A stretch of DNA of 58,847 nucleotides from Candidatus Ornithospirochaeta stercorigallinarum (GTDB lineage Bacteria > Spirochaetota > Spirochaetia > Sphaerochaetales > Sphaerochaetaceae). The notes under the pieces are model-generated. The model was not told the origin of the DNA and did no database searches. It worked only from the letters and a program-made list of their open reading frames with translations. Every line of letters starts with the position of its first letter. Within the stretch, counting starts at the first letter, position 1. Positions 27,568-38,287 of this stretch are shown here, one piece after another. The stretch is taken from NCBI GenBank assembly GCA_018711525.1, contig DVIF01000046.1:1-58847 (forward strand), in the 5' to 3' direction. Position numbers and translations under genes: made by a program.

Positions 27568-28611
27568 ATGAATGAATTGAAAACAAAACCGCTGTTCAAC
27601 CCCAATGGAGATACCGATGTGCTTAAAAGGCGCATGATCGGAGGAAACACTACGAATCTGAATGATTTCAACAACCTCAAATACACCTGGACAAGCGACT
27701 GGTACCGTCAGGCGATGAACAACTTCTGGATCCCTGAGGAGATCAACCTCAATCAGGATCTGAAGGACTATCATAAGCTTCTTCCTGCCGAGAGGACGGC
27801 ATATGACAAGATCCTCTCGTTCCTCGTATTCCTCGATTCGCTCCAGACAGCTAACCTTCCCAATGTCGGAGAATATGTCACTGCAAACGAGGTGAACCTC
27901 TGCCTCCATATCCAGACCTTCCAGGAATGCATACACTCCCAGAGCTATTCATACATGCTAGACACCATCTGCTCCCCTAACGAGAGGGACAGCATACTCT
28001 TCCAGTGGAAGGATGACGAGCACCTGCTGAGAAGAAACACATTCATCGGAAACTGCTACAACGATTTTCTCGAGCACAGGGACCTTTTCCACCTTATAAA
28101 GGTGATGTTCGCGAACTACATCCTCGAGGGAATCTACTTCTACTCGGGATTCATGTTCTTCTACAACCTCTCAAGAAACGGAAAGATGCCGGGCTCTGCG
28201 CAGGAGATAAGGTACATCAACCGCGACGAGAACACCCATCTCTGGCTCTTCAGGAACATCATCCTCGAATTAAAGAAGGAAGAGAGCGATATGTTCACTC
28301 CAGATAAAGTAGAGGTATACAGGGCAATGCTCAAAGAGGGTGTCAGACAGGAGATCGAATGGGGGCATTATGTGATCGGGGATGCAATCCCGGGTCTGAA
28401 CAAGAAGATGCTTACAGATTATATCACATACCTCGGGAACCTCAGGTGGACAAGCCTCGGATTCGAGACGCTCTATCCCGGATACGAGGAAGAACCCGAG
28501 GACATGGCATGGGTGAGCCAGTACTCGAATGCAAACATGGTGAAGACCGACTTCTTCGAAGCAAGAAGCACTGCATATGCAAAGGCCACCGCACTTGTGG
28601 ATGACCTATAG
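27568..28611 (+). CDS. nrdB: Ribonucleoside-diphosphate reductase beta subunit
   Basis: FLDSLQTANLPN, QECIHSQSYSYMLDTI (Glu/His ligands and Tyr position), DENTHLWLF. Confidence 0.95.
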   Translation: MNELKTKPLFNPNGDTDVLKRRMIGGNTTNLNDFNNLKYTWTSDWYRQAMNNFWIPEEINLNQDLKDYHKLLPAERTAYDKILSFLVFLDSLQTANLPNVGEYVTANEVNLCLHIQTFQECIHSQSYSYMLDTICSPNERDSILFQWKDDEHLLRRNTFIGNCYNDFLEHRDLFHLIKVMFANYILEGIYFYSGFMFFYNLSRNGKMPGSAQEIRYINRDENTHLWLFRNIILELKKEESDMFTPDKVEVYRAMLKEGVRQEIEWGHYVIGDAIPGLNKKMLTDYITYLGNLRWTSLGFETLYPGYEEEPEDMAWVSQYSNANMVKTDFFEARSTAYAKATALVDDL

Positions 28612-29868
28612 GACCTTCCTTCCTTTTATGAATTTAGCTGCAACAGGGCGTCCTGCGCATCTATATGCATAGAGCTCAAGCCGCTCTGCCAGGCTGATCT
28701 CATCGTAAAGGGTGGTATGGATGGAAGAAGAATCGAGGACTACGACATCCGCATCGTAGCCGGGGATGAACGATCCTGTGCTGCCGAAGAACCTGCCCCC
28801 ACCGAGAGAGGCCATGTAGAATGCCTCTCTGAATGTCAGAGGTCTTGATTTCTCATCGACAAGACGATGATAGAGCTTGCTTACTTCTATCGCATGGGTC
28901 GCCATCCTCAGTATCGAGAGGGAGGAGCCTCCTGCGACATCGGTAGCCAATGCCACATTGATCCTACGCTCCAGCATTTTCCTAATAGGTGCTATCCCGC
29001 TTGAGAGATTGCTGTTGCTCGAAGGGCTGTGCGCGACGAAGATGTTCCTATTCTCAAGCATATTCATCTCCTCGTCATCAGGCCATACGACATGGGCCAT
29101 TATCGTTTTCTCCTCCCCCCAGAGCCCCATCATGCGGTAGGCGTCGCTATAGTTCCTGCTCTCAGGGACAAGCTCCTTCACCCACTCTATCTCACTGAGG
29201 TTCTCATCCAGGTGGGACTGGACGGGAAGGCCCTTTTCCTTCGATATCCCTGCCAGCTCCTTTAAAAGGCCCGGGGAGCAGGATGGTATGAACCTCGGGG
29301 TTATTATCGGCCTGATGTTTTCAAACCTTTTCATCCCCTCTATGTAGGAAAGAGTACTCTCTATGGAGTCCCTGGTATCCTCACAGAGGTAATCAGGGCT
29401 GTTCATATCCATGTTCACCTTGCCCACATATCCAGAAAAACCTTTCTCCTCCAGCATCTGGGAGAGCATGAGCGAGGCATCCTTATGAATAGTGGCGAAG
29501 ATTGAAAAACGCGTCGTCTCGCTTTTAAGCAGGTCGGATGTGAAAATCGAATAAGCCTTCTTCGCATAATCAAGGTCTGCATACCTGCCCTCCTCCGGGA
29601 ATGTATGCCTCTCAAGCCACTGGAGAAGCTCCTCATCCATGAATAGCCCAGCGAACTGATACTGTGGTGCATGGAGATGCAGATCCGTCAGTCCCGGGAT
29701 CACAAGCATCCCCCCATAGTCATGAACGACCATCCCGTTAGGTCTGCTTCTCTGAATACCGGAAACCTTAGTGCCGTTTACAATCAGATAGGAATCCTTG
29801 AATTCCCTGATCTCCATATCTTCATCTGCATAGAGTATGTCTCCGAATATAGCAAATCTTTCTTCCAT
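28606..29868 (-). CDS. guaD: Guanine deaminase-like amidohydrolase
   Basis: PGLTDLHLHAPQYQFAG, RFIPSCSP, QSHLDENLSEIEWV, HVVWPDDEE, FVAHSPSSNSNLSSGIAPI, ATDVAGG. Confidence 0.82.
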   Translation of the reverse strand: MEERFAIFGDILYADEDMEIREFKDSYLIVNGTKVSGIQRSRPNGMVVHDYGGMLVIPGLTDLHLHAPQYQFAGLFMDEELLQWLERHTFPEEGRYADLDYAKKAYSIFTSDLLKSETTRFSIFATIHKDASLMLSQMLEEKGFSGYVGKVNMDMNSPDYLCEDTRDSIESTLSYIEGMKRFENIRPIITPRFIPSCSPGLLKELAGISKEKGLPVQSHLDENLSEIEWVKELVPESRNYSDAYRMMGLWGEEKTIMAHVVWPDDEEMNMLENRNIFVAHSPSSNSNLSSGIAPIRKMLERRINVALATDVAGGSSLSILRMATHAIEVSKLYHRLVDEKSRPLTFREAFYMASLGGGRFFGSTGSFIPGYDADVVVLDSSSIHTTLYDEISLAERLELYAYRCAGRPVAAKFIKGRKVL

Positions 29869-29975
29869 ATCTGTCCTCCAGACTGCCGGATGTACCTGTA
29901 CTGATCATATTCTACCATATTCCTGCTTTGATTTGGGAAAATGAACATTCTGTGTCCTTTTTGCTTTATATAGAC

Positions 29976-31346
29976 ATGACGATAGATGAAATGATTGAAA
30001 AGACACTGCACGAGAGCTTCCATATGAGCTACCTGCTTCCCGCACAGAGGGCTGTGATAACCAGGATCATGGAAAACAGCCTAAGAAAGGAGGAAAGCGA
30101 CAGCATCACGATAATGCCGACAGGTATGGGCAAGAGCCTCTGCTTCATGCTTCCTGCCATCATGCTCCATCCCAGATACACGATACTGACATATCCACTT
30201 CTTTCCCTTATGAACGACCAGGCGAAAAGACTTGCCGAGGCCCATATCCCATACGCCCTCATAAAGGGCGGGATGGAAGCAAAAGAGAGACAGAGGGAGA
30301 TCTTGAGGCTTAAAAGAAACGAGGCGTCCATACTCATCACGAATGCAGAGAGCCTTATCATCCTCATTAAACGCGGGCTTCTCGACTTCCTGGTAGGAAA
30401 CATCGAGCTTTTCGTCATAGACGAGGCCCACACCGCAGTGACATGGGCTGAGAGCTTCAGACCCGCACTGAAGGAGATAAGGGGTATCTCTGAATATCTA
30501 AGGCCGCACCAGAGGCTCTGTTTCAGCGCAACCTGCGACAGTGCGATACTTGCAGGTCTCAAGAAGGACATACTTGCAAACAACGATGCACTCGTACTAC
30601 GCCTTTCCTCGGACAGGCCCAACATATTCTATGCCGCCCTCAGAAGCCTCTCTAGGAAAAGAGACATAGGGAAAATACTCCAAAGCGAGGAAAGACGCCC
30701 TGCCCTTGTCTTCTGCAGCTACAGGTCTGAGACGGAGGAATACTATCAGTACTTCAAAGATGCCTTCCCTTCGTTTTACTATCATGCAGGACTTGAGAGG
30801 GAGAGGAAGGAGGAGATTGAAAAGCTTTTCCATGCAAGTGACAAGGCCATCCTCTTTGCGACAAACGCCTATGGAATGGGGGTGGATAAGAAAGACATAA
30901 GAACGGTGATCCACCTCCATGCACCGGAGGATGCCGCATCATTCCTGCAGGAATCGGGACGCGGTGGAAGGGATGGAGGGAAGATGCTGAGCATCGTCCT
31001 TTATTCCAGCAAAGACAAAGGAAGGCTCAAGGACATCTTCTCAGGGAGGGGATGCATCAGGCACGAACTCCTTTCTCTGATGGGGGAAAAGAGCGATCAG
31101 AGATGCTCAGCATGCTCCAACTGCACTTCTTTCAACATCACCCCCTCTGGGGAGAAGGAGATTCTCCTGCTCCTTTCCCGTCTACCTTTCCTTCTTACCA
31201 GGAAAAGTGCAGCCCGGGTGCTTTCCATCACGATGCTCAAAGGATGGAGGCAGGAGGAGATCATAAGCGCCATTGGAGCCTTTCTTGAGGAGAAAATGAT
31301 CAAAAGCTTTTTCAACCGCTTATACGTCCCAGTAAGGAGGAAATAA
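29976..31346 (+). CDS. RecQ-family ATP-dependent DNA helicase
   Basis: PTGMGKSLCFMLPAI (Walker A), FVIDEAHTA, FSATC, ATNAYGMGVDKKDIRTVIHLHAP, ESGRGGRDG, C-terminal Cys cluster. Start at 29976 preferred over TTG at 29928. Confidence 0.9.
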   Translation: MTIDEMIEKTLHESFHMSYLLPAQRAVITRIMENSLRKEESDSITIMPTGMGKSLCFMLPAIMLHPRYTILTYPLLSLMNDQAKRLAEAHIPYALIKGGMEAKERQREILRLKRNEASILITNAESLIILIKRGLLDFLVGNIELFVIDEAHTAVTWAESFRPALKEIRGISEYLRPHQRLCFSATCDSAILAGLKKDILANNDALVLRLSSDRPNIFYAALRSLSRKRDIGKILQSEERRPALVFCSYRSETEEYYQYFKDAFPSFYYHAGLERERKEEIEKLFHASDKAILFATNAYGMGVDKKDIRTVIHLHAPEDAASFLQESGRGGRDGGKMLSIVLYSSKDKGRLKDIFSGRGCIRHELLSLMGEKSDQRCSACSNCTSFNITPSGEKEILLLLSRLPFLLTRKSAARVLSITMLKGWRQEEIISAIGAFLEEKMIKSFFNRLYVPVRRK

Positions 31347-31395
31347 CTTTCCTTTTCATTTCCTTCTTGCTATCATGGAACAAAAGGAGGACAGG

Positions 31396-32646
31396 ATGCT
31401 GGAGAAACTACATGGAATCTACCCTGCATTATATGGGAAGAACTACGATGAGAAGGACATGGACAGACGCTTTGAGTCCCTCATCGATAAACATAAGGAA
31501 CTATTCAAAAGAGACGATGTGATGCTCTTTTCCGCCGCAGGAAGGTCGGAGATCGCAGGAAACCACACAGACCACAACCTCGGACTTGTGATCGGAGCGA
31601 CAATAAACCTGGATACAATCGCATGTGTATCAAAACGTGATGACAGCCGCGTCATCATCGCAAGCGAGGGCTTTCCCGTCGTAGACGTAGACATCTCTGA
31701 TCTTGAGATCAAAAGCGAGGAGAGAAATACAACGGAGGCATTGATCAGAGGAATCGCAAAGGCATTCAGAGAAAGGGGTATTGAGGTCGGAGGCTATCAG
31801 GCGAATACGACCACCAGGGTCCTTAAAGGCTCGGGTCTCTCAAGCTCTGCAGCCATCGAGGTCCTTGCTGCGGAGATCTTCAACAACATATACGGATCCG
31901 ACAAGCTCGATCCTGTCGAACTTGCAAAGATAGGTCAGTATGCGGAGAACGTATACTTCGGCAAGCCCAGCGGCCTTCTGGACCAGATCAGCTGTGCACA
32001 CGGCGGCATTGTCGGCATTGACTTCAAGGATCCGAAGAATCCTCTCATCACACCTCTTGATGTGGATTTCGAGGAGCACGGATACGCCCTCGTGATAACC
32101 GATACAAAAGGCAACCATGCAGACCTTACAGAGGAGTATGCATCAGTTCCCCCTGAGATGAGGATGGTGGCATCCTATTTCGGTAAGGACAACCTCAGAG
32201 AGGTCGAATATGCAGACTTCATAAACAATATAAAAGAGATAAGGGAAAAGCTCAAAAACGACAGGGCTATCCTGCGTGCATACCACTTCTTCAAGGAGAA
32301 CGAGAGGGTTGCTCTGATGCTTCAGGAGCTCAAAGATGAATCAATCGACACATTCCTCATGCTGGTGGAGGAATCGGGGAACTCCTCATTCAAATACCTT
32401 CAGAACGTATACCCTTCATCAAGCCCGTCAGAGCAGGGACTTTCGCTCGCTCTCGCATTAAGCGAGGATGTGCTGGAGGGAGAAGGCGCAAGCAGGGTCC
32501 ATGGCGGCGGCTTTGCAGGTACCATCCAGGCATATGTTCCTGAATATATGGTGGATAAATATATCAGGAGGATGGAGAGCGTGTTCGGAGAAGGATGCTC
32601 CACATGCATCGCAATCAGGAAGCTCCCTGTTGCAAGGATCCTTTAA
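31396..32646 (+). CDS. galK: Galactokinase
   Basis: SAAGRSEIAGNHTDHNLGLVIGA, GSGLSSSAAIEVL, GKPSGLLDQISCAHGG, RVHGGGFAGTIQAYV. AGGAGG at 31385 supports the ATG at 31396. Confidence 0.94.
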   Translation: MLEKLHGIYPALYGKNYDEKDMDRRFESLIDKHKELFKRDDVMLFSAAGRSEIAGNHTDHNLGLVIGATINLDTIACVSKRDDSRVIIASEGFPVVDVDISDLEIKSEERNTTEALIRGIAKAFRERGIEVGGYQANTTTRVLKGSGLSSSAAIEVLAAEIFNNIYGSDKLDPVELAKIGQYAENVYFGKPSGLLDQISCAHGGIVGIDFKDPKNPLITPLDVDFEEHGYALVITDTKGNHADLTEEYASVPPEMRMVASYFGKDNLREVEYADFINNIKEIREKLKNDRAILRAYHFFKENERVALMLQELKDESIDTFLMLVEESGNSSFKYLQNVYPSSSPSEQGLSLALALSEDVLEGEGASRVHGGGFAGTIQAYVPEYMVDKYIRRMESVFGEGCSTCIAIRKLPVARIL

Positions 32647-32652
32647 GCGCCA

Positions 32653-32680
32653 GCCACCTCTTCGGAGGTGGTTTTCATTT
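32653..32680 (+). terminator. Intrinsic terminator after galK
   Basis: CCACCTC-TTCG-GAGGTGG-TTTTCATTT. Confidence 0.85.
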
Positions 32681-32724
32681 ATCTTCCATTTATATAGTAT
32701 TTATTTTTTTAATCCGTAATCAGA

Positions 32725-32763
32725 ATAAAACCATCCTGAAAGGAGAAGTTCAGTCAGGATGGT
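32725..32763 (-). terminator. Intrinsic terminator of the sigma factor gene
   Basis: Minus strand ACCATCCTGA-N14-TCAGGATGGT-TTTATT. Confidence 0.7.
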
Positions 32764-32769
32764 GAAAGC

Positions 32770-33459
32770 CTATAGCGCTTTTCTTAATGAATCAAGGGAT
32801 TTCCTATATGATCTCGTTATCGACGAGTAGCTTCTGTTCATCTCCTTCGATAGGGACAGCCTGCTTTTCTTCTCAAAACCGAACGTACCTGAAATGCTCT
32901 TGAGAATGAAAGCATCATCCTCCTTCATCTCGTCAATCCGCTTCTCCATCATCTTGACCATCAGCCTGTCAAGCTCTGCAGAAGAAAAATCATCGCATTT
33001 GACGAACTCAAGGTAGGACCTCTCATCGAGTGCATCATCAAGGGAGAGGGAGGAGGATGCCTTTCTGAGTCTTTTGAGCATGCGGACTTTATCGATCCCA
33101 AGCCCCGAATACGAGGCCAGGAGATCATCACTGTCGCTCATAGCAGCCTTCTCAGCCTTATCCAGGGCGCTTAACTGCTCTATCCTGTGCTTGGGAAAGC
33201 GTATCAGGCGGGACTGCTCTGAAAGAAGCTTTCTCAGAGAGATGCGTATGCCCCTCTCGACAAAGGATGAGAACGCAGTACCCTTTGCACTGTCATAGGC
33301 ATCGACGGCATTCACGAGCCCTATCCTGGCCTCCTGCATGAAATCATCCAGCTCCAGGGCCGGGGATGACGAGCAATGGAGATATTCATTCGACAGTTTC
33401 CTCATAAGAGGCTCATAGGATACGAGCATCTTCTCTATTTCCGATTTAGAAAGTTTCAT
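32770..33459 (-). CDS. Sigma-70 family RNA polymerase sigma factor
   Basis: Region 2: LELDDFMQEARIGLVNAVDAYDSAKGTAFSSFVERGIRISLRKLLSEQSRLIRFP; region 4-like C-terminus LSLSKEMNRSYSSITRSYRKSLDSLRKAL. Start at 33459. Confidence 0.85.
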   Translation of the reverse strand: MKLSKSEIEKMLVSYEPLMRKLSNEYLHCSSSPALELDDFMQEARIGLVNAVDAYDSAKGTAFSSFVERGIRISLRKLLSEQSRLIRFPKHRIEQLSALDKAEKAAMSDSDDLLASYSGLGIDKVRMLKRLRKASSSLSLDDALDERSYLEFVKCDDFSSAELDRLMVKMMEKRIDEMKEDDAFILKSISGTFGFEKKSRLSLSKEMNRSYSSITRSYRKSLDSLRKAL

Positions 33460-33632
33460 TTGTTCCTCCGCTATTGGTATTATCAGGCAACACAGTGGAC
33501 ACAGTATGTCCAACTAAATATTTTTTCATTCCCCTCCCTTTTTTTCATCCATGCCTCATGGACGATTCTCCAAATAGCCGCCATAATGAGAAAAAAAAGA
33601 AAGCTGACCGATGGTGAGGCATAAGGGGCAAG

Positions 33633-34505
33633 ATGTACGATAAGGATATAGAGGCACTCTGCATTCTCTACGAAAAGAAGGATTACAAGGCGGCAGCACA
33701 TGCTCTCGGCATGAAGGAGACTACGCTCAAAAGCAGAGTCACCGCATTGGAGGAGAAATACGGGGTGAGGATACTCTCGGTGGAAAAGGATGATGCAATC
33801 TTCACGAATGCGGGAAAGAGCCTTGCCCAGGACGCCCTTTTCATGATCAGATACTCGAACTCCGCCATACAGAAGGCCCAGAGGATTGAAGCAGAGGAGA
33901 ACCTCTCCCTCAAGGTAGGCACTTCCTACATGGCTCCAGGAAGAGAGCTCGTAAGCGCACTTGAGAAAAGGAGGAAGGACCTTGGGAGCCTGATGTTCCA
34001 CCCTGTCCACTTCTTCTCCATGGAGGAGACGCTGAAGCATCTTGAGAGCCACGTCGACATCCTCGCATCTTTTTATGATGAGAGACTGCTGAAGAAGTAC
34101 TCGCTCTCGGCGCTTGAGATGAGGAAGGAGCGCCTGATGCTCGCAATAGCGGAAGATGATGAGCTGAAAGCCGTTCCGATGCTGGATATCGAGGACCTCT
34201 ACGGCAGACGGGTGTACATATATAAGAAAGGATACCTCAAGGCGTTCGACCAGCTGAGGGCCGACATCATGGAGTACCACAAGCAGATAGAGATCATCAC
34301 ATTCGACCGCTACAGTGCCGAGCTTGAAAAGGAGATCGAGGAAAAAAAGGCTTTCCTCGCGACATTCAAAAGCATAGCAGAGAGCATGCCATCCCTTTCA
34401 TTGAAGCCTGTGCTATGGAACTACAGTACGGCTTTCGGGATCCTGTCGAAAAAGGATGCAAGCGACAAGGTGAGGAAAGTCATCGAGATACTGAAGAAAG
34501 AATGA
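33633..34505 (+). CDS. LysR-like transcriptional regulator
   Basis: N-terminal HTH EALCILYEKKDYKAAAHALGMKETTLKSRVTALEEKYGVRIL followed by a periplasmic-binding-like domain. Confidence 0.75.
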   Translation: MYDKDIEALCILYEKKDYKAAAHALGMKETTLKSRVTALEEKYGVRILSVEKDDAIFTNAGKSLAQDALFMIRYSNSAIQKAQRIEAEENLSLKVGTSYMAPGRELVSALEKRRKDLGSLMFHPVHFFSMEETLKHLESHVDILASFYDERLLKKYSLSALEMRKERLMLAIAEDDELKAVPMLDIEDLYGRRVYIYKKGYLKAFDQLRADIMEYHKQIEIITFDRYSAELEKEIEEKKAFLATFKSIAESMPSLSLKPVLWNYSTAFGILSKKDASDKVRKVIEILKKE

Positions 34506-34553
34506 GAACGGTCATCTGGAAAAAATACGAAATAGTCTTTATCCTTAATATCC

Positions 34554-34943
34554 ATGGACATGGATCATTTAATAGACATACTTCTTGAAGACGAAGAGTA
34601 CCGCACTCTTTTCGAACGAATAGAAAAGAATGGGGAGTATGAGAAGAGCGAAGTGCTCACAATACTCCTCTCCATAAGCTACATGCAGAGCGGGAAAGGC
34701 AAGGAAGCCGAAGACCTGCTCAAGCCCATCTACCAGAGGAGGAAGGATGTTGCCGAAGTGAACTACTGGTACTCCTCCGCCCTCCTTGGCTGCGCCGTAG
34801 ACCTGGATTCGCTTATCCAGGCGAAAGGGATCATGCTGGATGCCCTCAGCCTCGGCCTTGAGGGGAATATGATGCAGGATGCACTGGAAAAACTAGAGCA
34901 GGCAGAGGAAAACATCACCTATCTTATGACAAAGAAGAACTAG
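34554..34943 (+). CDS. Small TPR-like hypothetical protein
   Basis: 129 aa, helical repeat pattern (ILLSISYMQSGKGKEAEDLLKPIYQRRKDVAEVNYWYSSALLG). Confidence 0.6.
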   Translation: MDMDHLIDILLEDEEYRTLFERIEKNGEYEKSEVLTILLSISYMQSGKGKEAEDLLKPIYQRRKDVAEVNYWYSSALLGCAVDLDSLIQAKGIMLDALSLGLEGNMMQDALEKLEQAEENITYLMTKKN

Positions 34944-35027
34944 ATGATGACAAAGTATGCTAAAACTATTATATTAATTGGGTTGAATCAGTTATTTAGA
35001 TAATATCGAAGATAAGGAAGGACAGAA

Positions 35028-36362
35028 ATGATTGTCAAACAGAGTACGAAGGCATTAGAGAACTCCCAGCTTGCTCTTACCATCACAGTCGACAGTGCAA
35101 GCATTGAAGAGGCATACCAGAACAGGCTTAAGAAGTATCAGGCGGAGCTTCAGATCCCTGGATTCAGAAAGGGTAAGACCCCTGTCAGCGTAATTGAGAA
35201 GAAGTATGGTGATTCAATCAGGGAAGAAAGCACTTTTGCCAGCCTGGAGGACGCACTTGAAGAGGCTTACAAATCCATGGATGACAAGGACAAGCCGCTT
35301 CCATACTCAACACCTGCCCTACAGGATGAGGAGGCTCTCCTCCCATTCAAGAAAGGCGAGGATGTAACATTCACGGTACACTACGACGTAAGACCTGAGG
35401 TAGTTGTTGAGAACTACAAGGGAAGAGAGATCGAAGTAGACGATGTCGAGGTCACAGAGGCAGATGTGGACAATGAGATACAGAAGCTCAGGGAGCAGAA
35501 CGCCATCGTGAAGACAAAGGATGGAGCCCTTGAGAAGGGAGATATCGCAACCATCGACTATGTCGAGCTCGATGAAGAGGGAAACGAGAAGAGCAACACT
35601 GAAAGAAAAGGTTTCACATTCACTCTCGGAACAGGATACAACTACTACATGATCGACGAGGACATCATCGGCATGAAGAAGGGGGATGAGAAGGTCATCG
35701 AAAAGACATACAAGGAAGATGAGACATCCCCTCTTGCAGGCAAGAGTGTGAAGCTCAGGGTGAAAGTTAATGAAGTCAAGCTAAGGGAGCTTCCAGAGGT
35801 CGATGACGATTTCGCACAGGATGTGAAGGAAGAGTACAAGACTGTTGCAGACCTTAGGAAGGCCACAAGGGAAAAGCTTGAGAAGGAAGTCGATGACGCA
35901 CTTAAGAACATCAAGGCAAGCAGCCTGATGGAGAAGCTTGTGGAGGAGACTAAGTTCCCACTTCCCGAGTCCATGATAAAAACACAGCTTGAGCAGGCAT
36001 GGAGGAACTTCATCCAGCAGTCAGGACTTGATGAGAAGACATTCAACAAGTTCATGGAGATGCAGAGCCAGAGCAAGGACCAGATCCTTGCAGAATGGAG
36101 ACCAAGTGCAGAGAAGGAGCTCAGGGAGCAGCTGATCCTCGATGCAATCAAGTCAAAAGAGGATTTCGCACTTGATGAGGAGGAATACAAGAAGGCATGC
36201 GATGAGCAGCTGAAGAACATTCCCGAGGAGAACAGGGACTTCTATAAGGAAATGATCAAGGACGACATGCAGTTCGCAAAGGTCGTTCCATTCCTCCTTG
36301 AGAACAACACATTCAAGGCAGGAAAAGAGAAGAAGAGCTATAAGGAATTCTTCAACAAATAA
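35028..36362 (+). CDS. tig: Trigger factor
   Basis: QAELQIPGFRKGKTPVSVIEKKYGDSI, FTVHYDVRPEV, central FKBP domain, C-terminal chaperone domain; followed by clpPX. Confidence 0.95.
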   Translation: MIVKQSTKALENSQLALTITVDSASIEEAYQNRLKKYQAELQIPGFRKGKTPVSVIEKKYGDSIREESTFASLEDALEEAYKSMDDKDKPLPYSTPALQDEEALLPFKKGEDVTFTVHYDVRPEVVVENYKGREIEVDDVEVTEADVDNEIQKLREQNAIVKTKDGALEKGDIATIDYVELDEEGNEKSNTERKGFTFTLGTGYNYYMIDEDIIGMKKGDEKVIEKTYKEDETSPLAGKSVKLRVKVNEVKLRELPEVDDDFAQDVKEEYKTVADLRKATREKLEKEVDDALKNIKASSLMEKLVEETKFPLPESMIKTQLEQAWRNFIQQSGLDEKTFNKFMEMQSQSKDQILAEWRPSAEKELREQLILDAIKSKEDFALDEEEYKKACDEQLKNIPEENRDFYKEMIKDDMQFAKVVPFLLENNTFKAGKEKKSYKEFFNK

Positions 36363-36390
36363 CATTTCCCTATGGAGCGGAAACATCATG

Positions 36391-36414
36391 AATCGGAGGA
36401 GTTTTCCTCCGATT
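36391..36414. repeat. Perfect 10-bp stem hairpin between tig and clpP
   Basis: AATCGGAGGA-GTTT-TCCTCCGATT. Confidence 0.6.
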
Positions 36415-36434
36415 TATAATATAAATGGAGTCTT

Positions 36435-37034
36435 ATGAGAGAAAAAATGCATAATCTTGTCCCCTATGTCGTAGAGCAGTCGGGAGCAGGAGAAAGACAA
36501 TACGATATCTTCTCGCGTCTTCTAAAAGACAGGATCATATTCCTCGACGGGGAGATCAACGACGCCAATGCAGACCTTGTCGTCGCACAGCTTCTCTTCC
36601 TCGAAGGGGAGAACCCTGAGAAGGAGATCAGCATGTATATCAACAGCCCGGGGGGAAGTGTCACTGCAGGCCTTGCAATATATGATACGATGCAGTACGT
36701 ATCATGCCCTGTCAGGACCCTCTGCATGGGTCAGGCGTGCTCCATGGCAAGCATAATACTGGCAGCAGGAAGCAAAGGGAAAAGAAGCATACTGCCGAAT
36801 GCAAGGGTCATGATCCATCAGCCGTATGGTGGCGCAGAGGGTCAGGCGACGGACATCATAGTTGCAAACAGGGAGCTGCAGAGAATAAAGGATGTGACCA
36901 CGAGAATCCTCAGCAGGCACACAGGTCGGGATACTGATGAGATCCTCAGGGATATCGAAAGAGACTACTACATGAGTGCCGATGAAGCTAGGGAATACGG
37001 CATCGTGGATTTTGTTGTGGAAGAAAGAAAGTAA
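36435..37034 (+). CDS. clpP: ATP-dependent Clp protease proteolytic subunit
   Basis: [74 protein letters not shown]. Confidence 0.97.
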   Translation: MREKMHNLVPYVVEQSGAGERQYDIFSRLLKDRIIFLDGEINDANADLVVAQLLFLEGENPEKEISMYINSPGGSVTAGLAIYDTMQYVSCPVRTLCMGQACSMASIILAAGSKGKRSILPNARVMIHQPYGGAEGQATDIIVANRELQRIKDVTTRILSRHTGRDTDEILRDIERDYYMSADEAREYGIVDFVVEERK

Positions 37035-38287
37035 TGGCTAGAGTTAAATACTGCTCCTTTTGCGGAAGGAGCGCTGAAGAAGCTGGACAGCTCATCACTG
37101 CAAGCGGTGTTGCAATCTGCCGCGACTGCGCATCCACATGCATGGATATGTTCAACAACCAGCAGAGAGGTGATGAGGGGTCTGCAGAGCTTACGAACAT
37201 CCCCACCCCGAGGGAGATAAAAGAATACCTCGACGACTACGTAATCGGACAGGACCAGGCGAAGAGGGTCCTTTCTGTTGCGGTATACAACCACTACAAG
37301 AGGGTCATGAACAAGGACAGGATCGAAAGGGACGGCGTTGAGCTCGAGAAATCCAACATCCTTCTAATCGGTCCTACAGGAACGGGTAAGACACTTCTTG
37401 CAAGGACACTCGCAAAGAAGCTCAGTGTCCCGTTCGCAATCGCAGATGCAACCACCCTTACAGAAGCAGGCTATGTTGGAGAAGATGTCGAGAACATACT
37501 TCTCAAACTCATAGATGCAGCCGACTACAATATCGAGAAGGCCCAGAAGGGAATCATATTCATAGATGAGATCGATAAGATCGCAAAGAAGAGCGAGAAC
37601 GTCTCCATCACACGTGATGTCTCAGGTGAGGGCGTACAGCAGGCCCTTCTGAAGATCATTGAAGGCACAGTAGCCTCCGTACCTCCCCAGGGCGGAAGAA
37701 AACATCCGAACCAGGAGATGATAAAGATCAACACACGTGACATCCTCTTCATATGCGGAGGGGCGTTCGTAGGACTTGACAAGGTCATCGAGAGAAGGAC
37801 CGCGACCTCCACTTTCGGTTTCGGAACCACTGTCGCAAAGAAAAGCAGCGAGGAGCTGAAGGACATCTATGCCCAGCTTCATCCGGATGATCTTGTGAAA
37901 TTCGGTCTCATACCTGAGTTCATTGGAAGACTGCCGATCCATGTGACACTCGATGATCTGAAGGTGGAGGACCTCAAGAGGATCATCACAGAGCCAAAGA
38001 ACTCCATCGTGAAGCAGTATCAGGCATCGTTCAGGCTCGATGGCATCGAACTTGAGTTCACCGATGATGCCATTTCTGCAATCGCAGAGAAGGCATTCCG
38101 GCAGAAGACGGGAGCAAGGGGGCTCAGAAGCATAGTAGAGAACCTTATGCTCGACATCTCATACGACATCCCTTCCATCGACGGAGTGGATAGGATTGTC
38201 GTGACCAGGGACAATGTTGAGAACAACACACGCCCTACTGTTTTGATAAATGGAAAAGAAGAAAAGCTTATTTCATCCAATACCTGA
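37034..38287 (+). CDS. clpX: ATP-dependent Clp protease ATP-binding subunit
   Basis: [15 protein letters not shown] zinc domain, [40 protein letters not shown]. Confidence 0.97.
   Translation: MARVKYCSFCGRSAEEAGQLITASGVAICRDCASTCMDMFNNQQRGDEGSAELTNIPTPREIKEYLDDYVIGQDQAKRVLSVAVYNHYKRVMNKDRIERDGVELEKSNILLIGPTGTGKTLLARTLAKKLSVPFAIADATTLTEAGYVGEDVENILLKLIDAADYNIEKAQKGIIFIDEIDKIAKKSENVSITRDVSGEGVQQALLKIIEGTVASVPPQGGRKHPNQEMIKINTRDILFICGGAFVGLDKVIERRTATSTFGFGTTVAKKSSEELKDIYAQLHPDDLVKFGLIPEFIGRLPIHVTLDDLKVEDLKRIITEPKNSIVKQYQASFRLDGIELEFTDDAISAIAEKAFRQKTGARGLRSIVENLMLDISYDIPSIDGVDRIVVTRDNVENNTRPTVLINGKEEKLISSNT

Noticed and set aside
33483-34280. 265-aa minus-strand ORF over the LysR-like gene
   Set aside because: Composition and lack of motifs fit an antisense artefact of strong codon bias.
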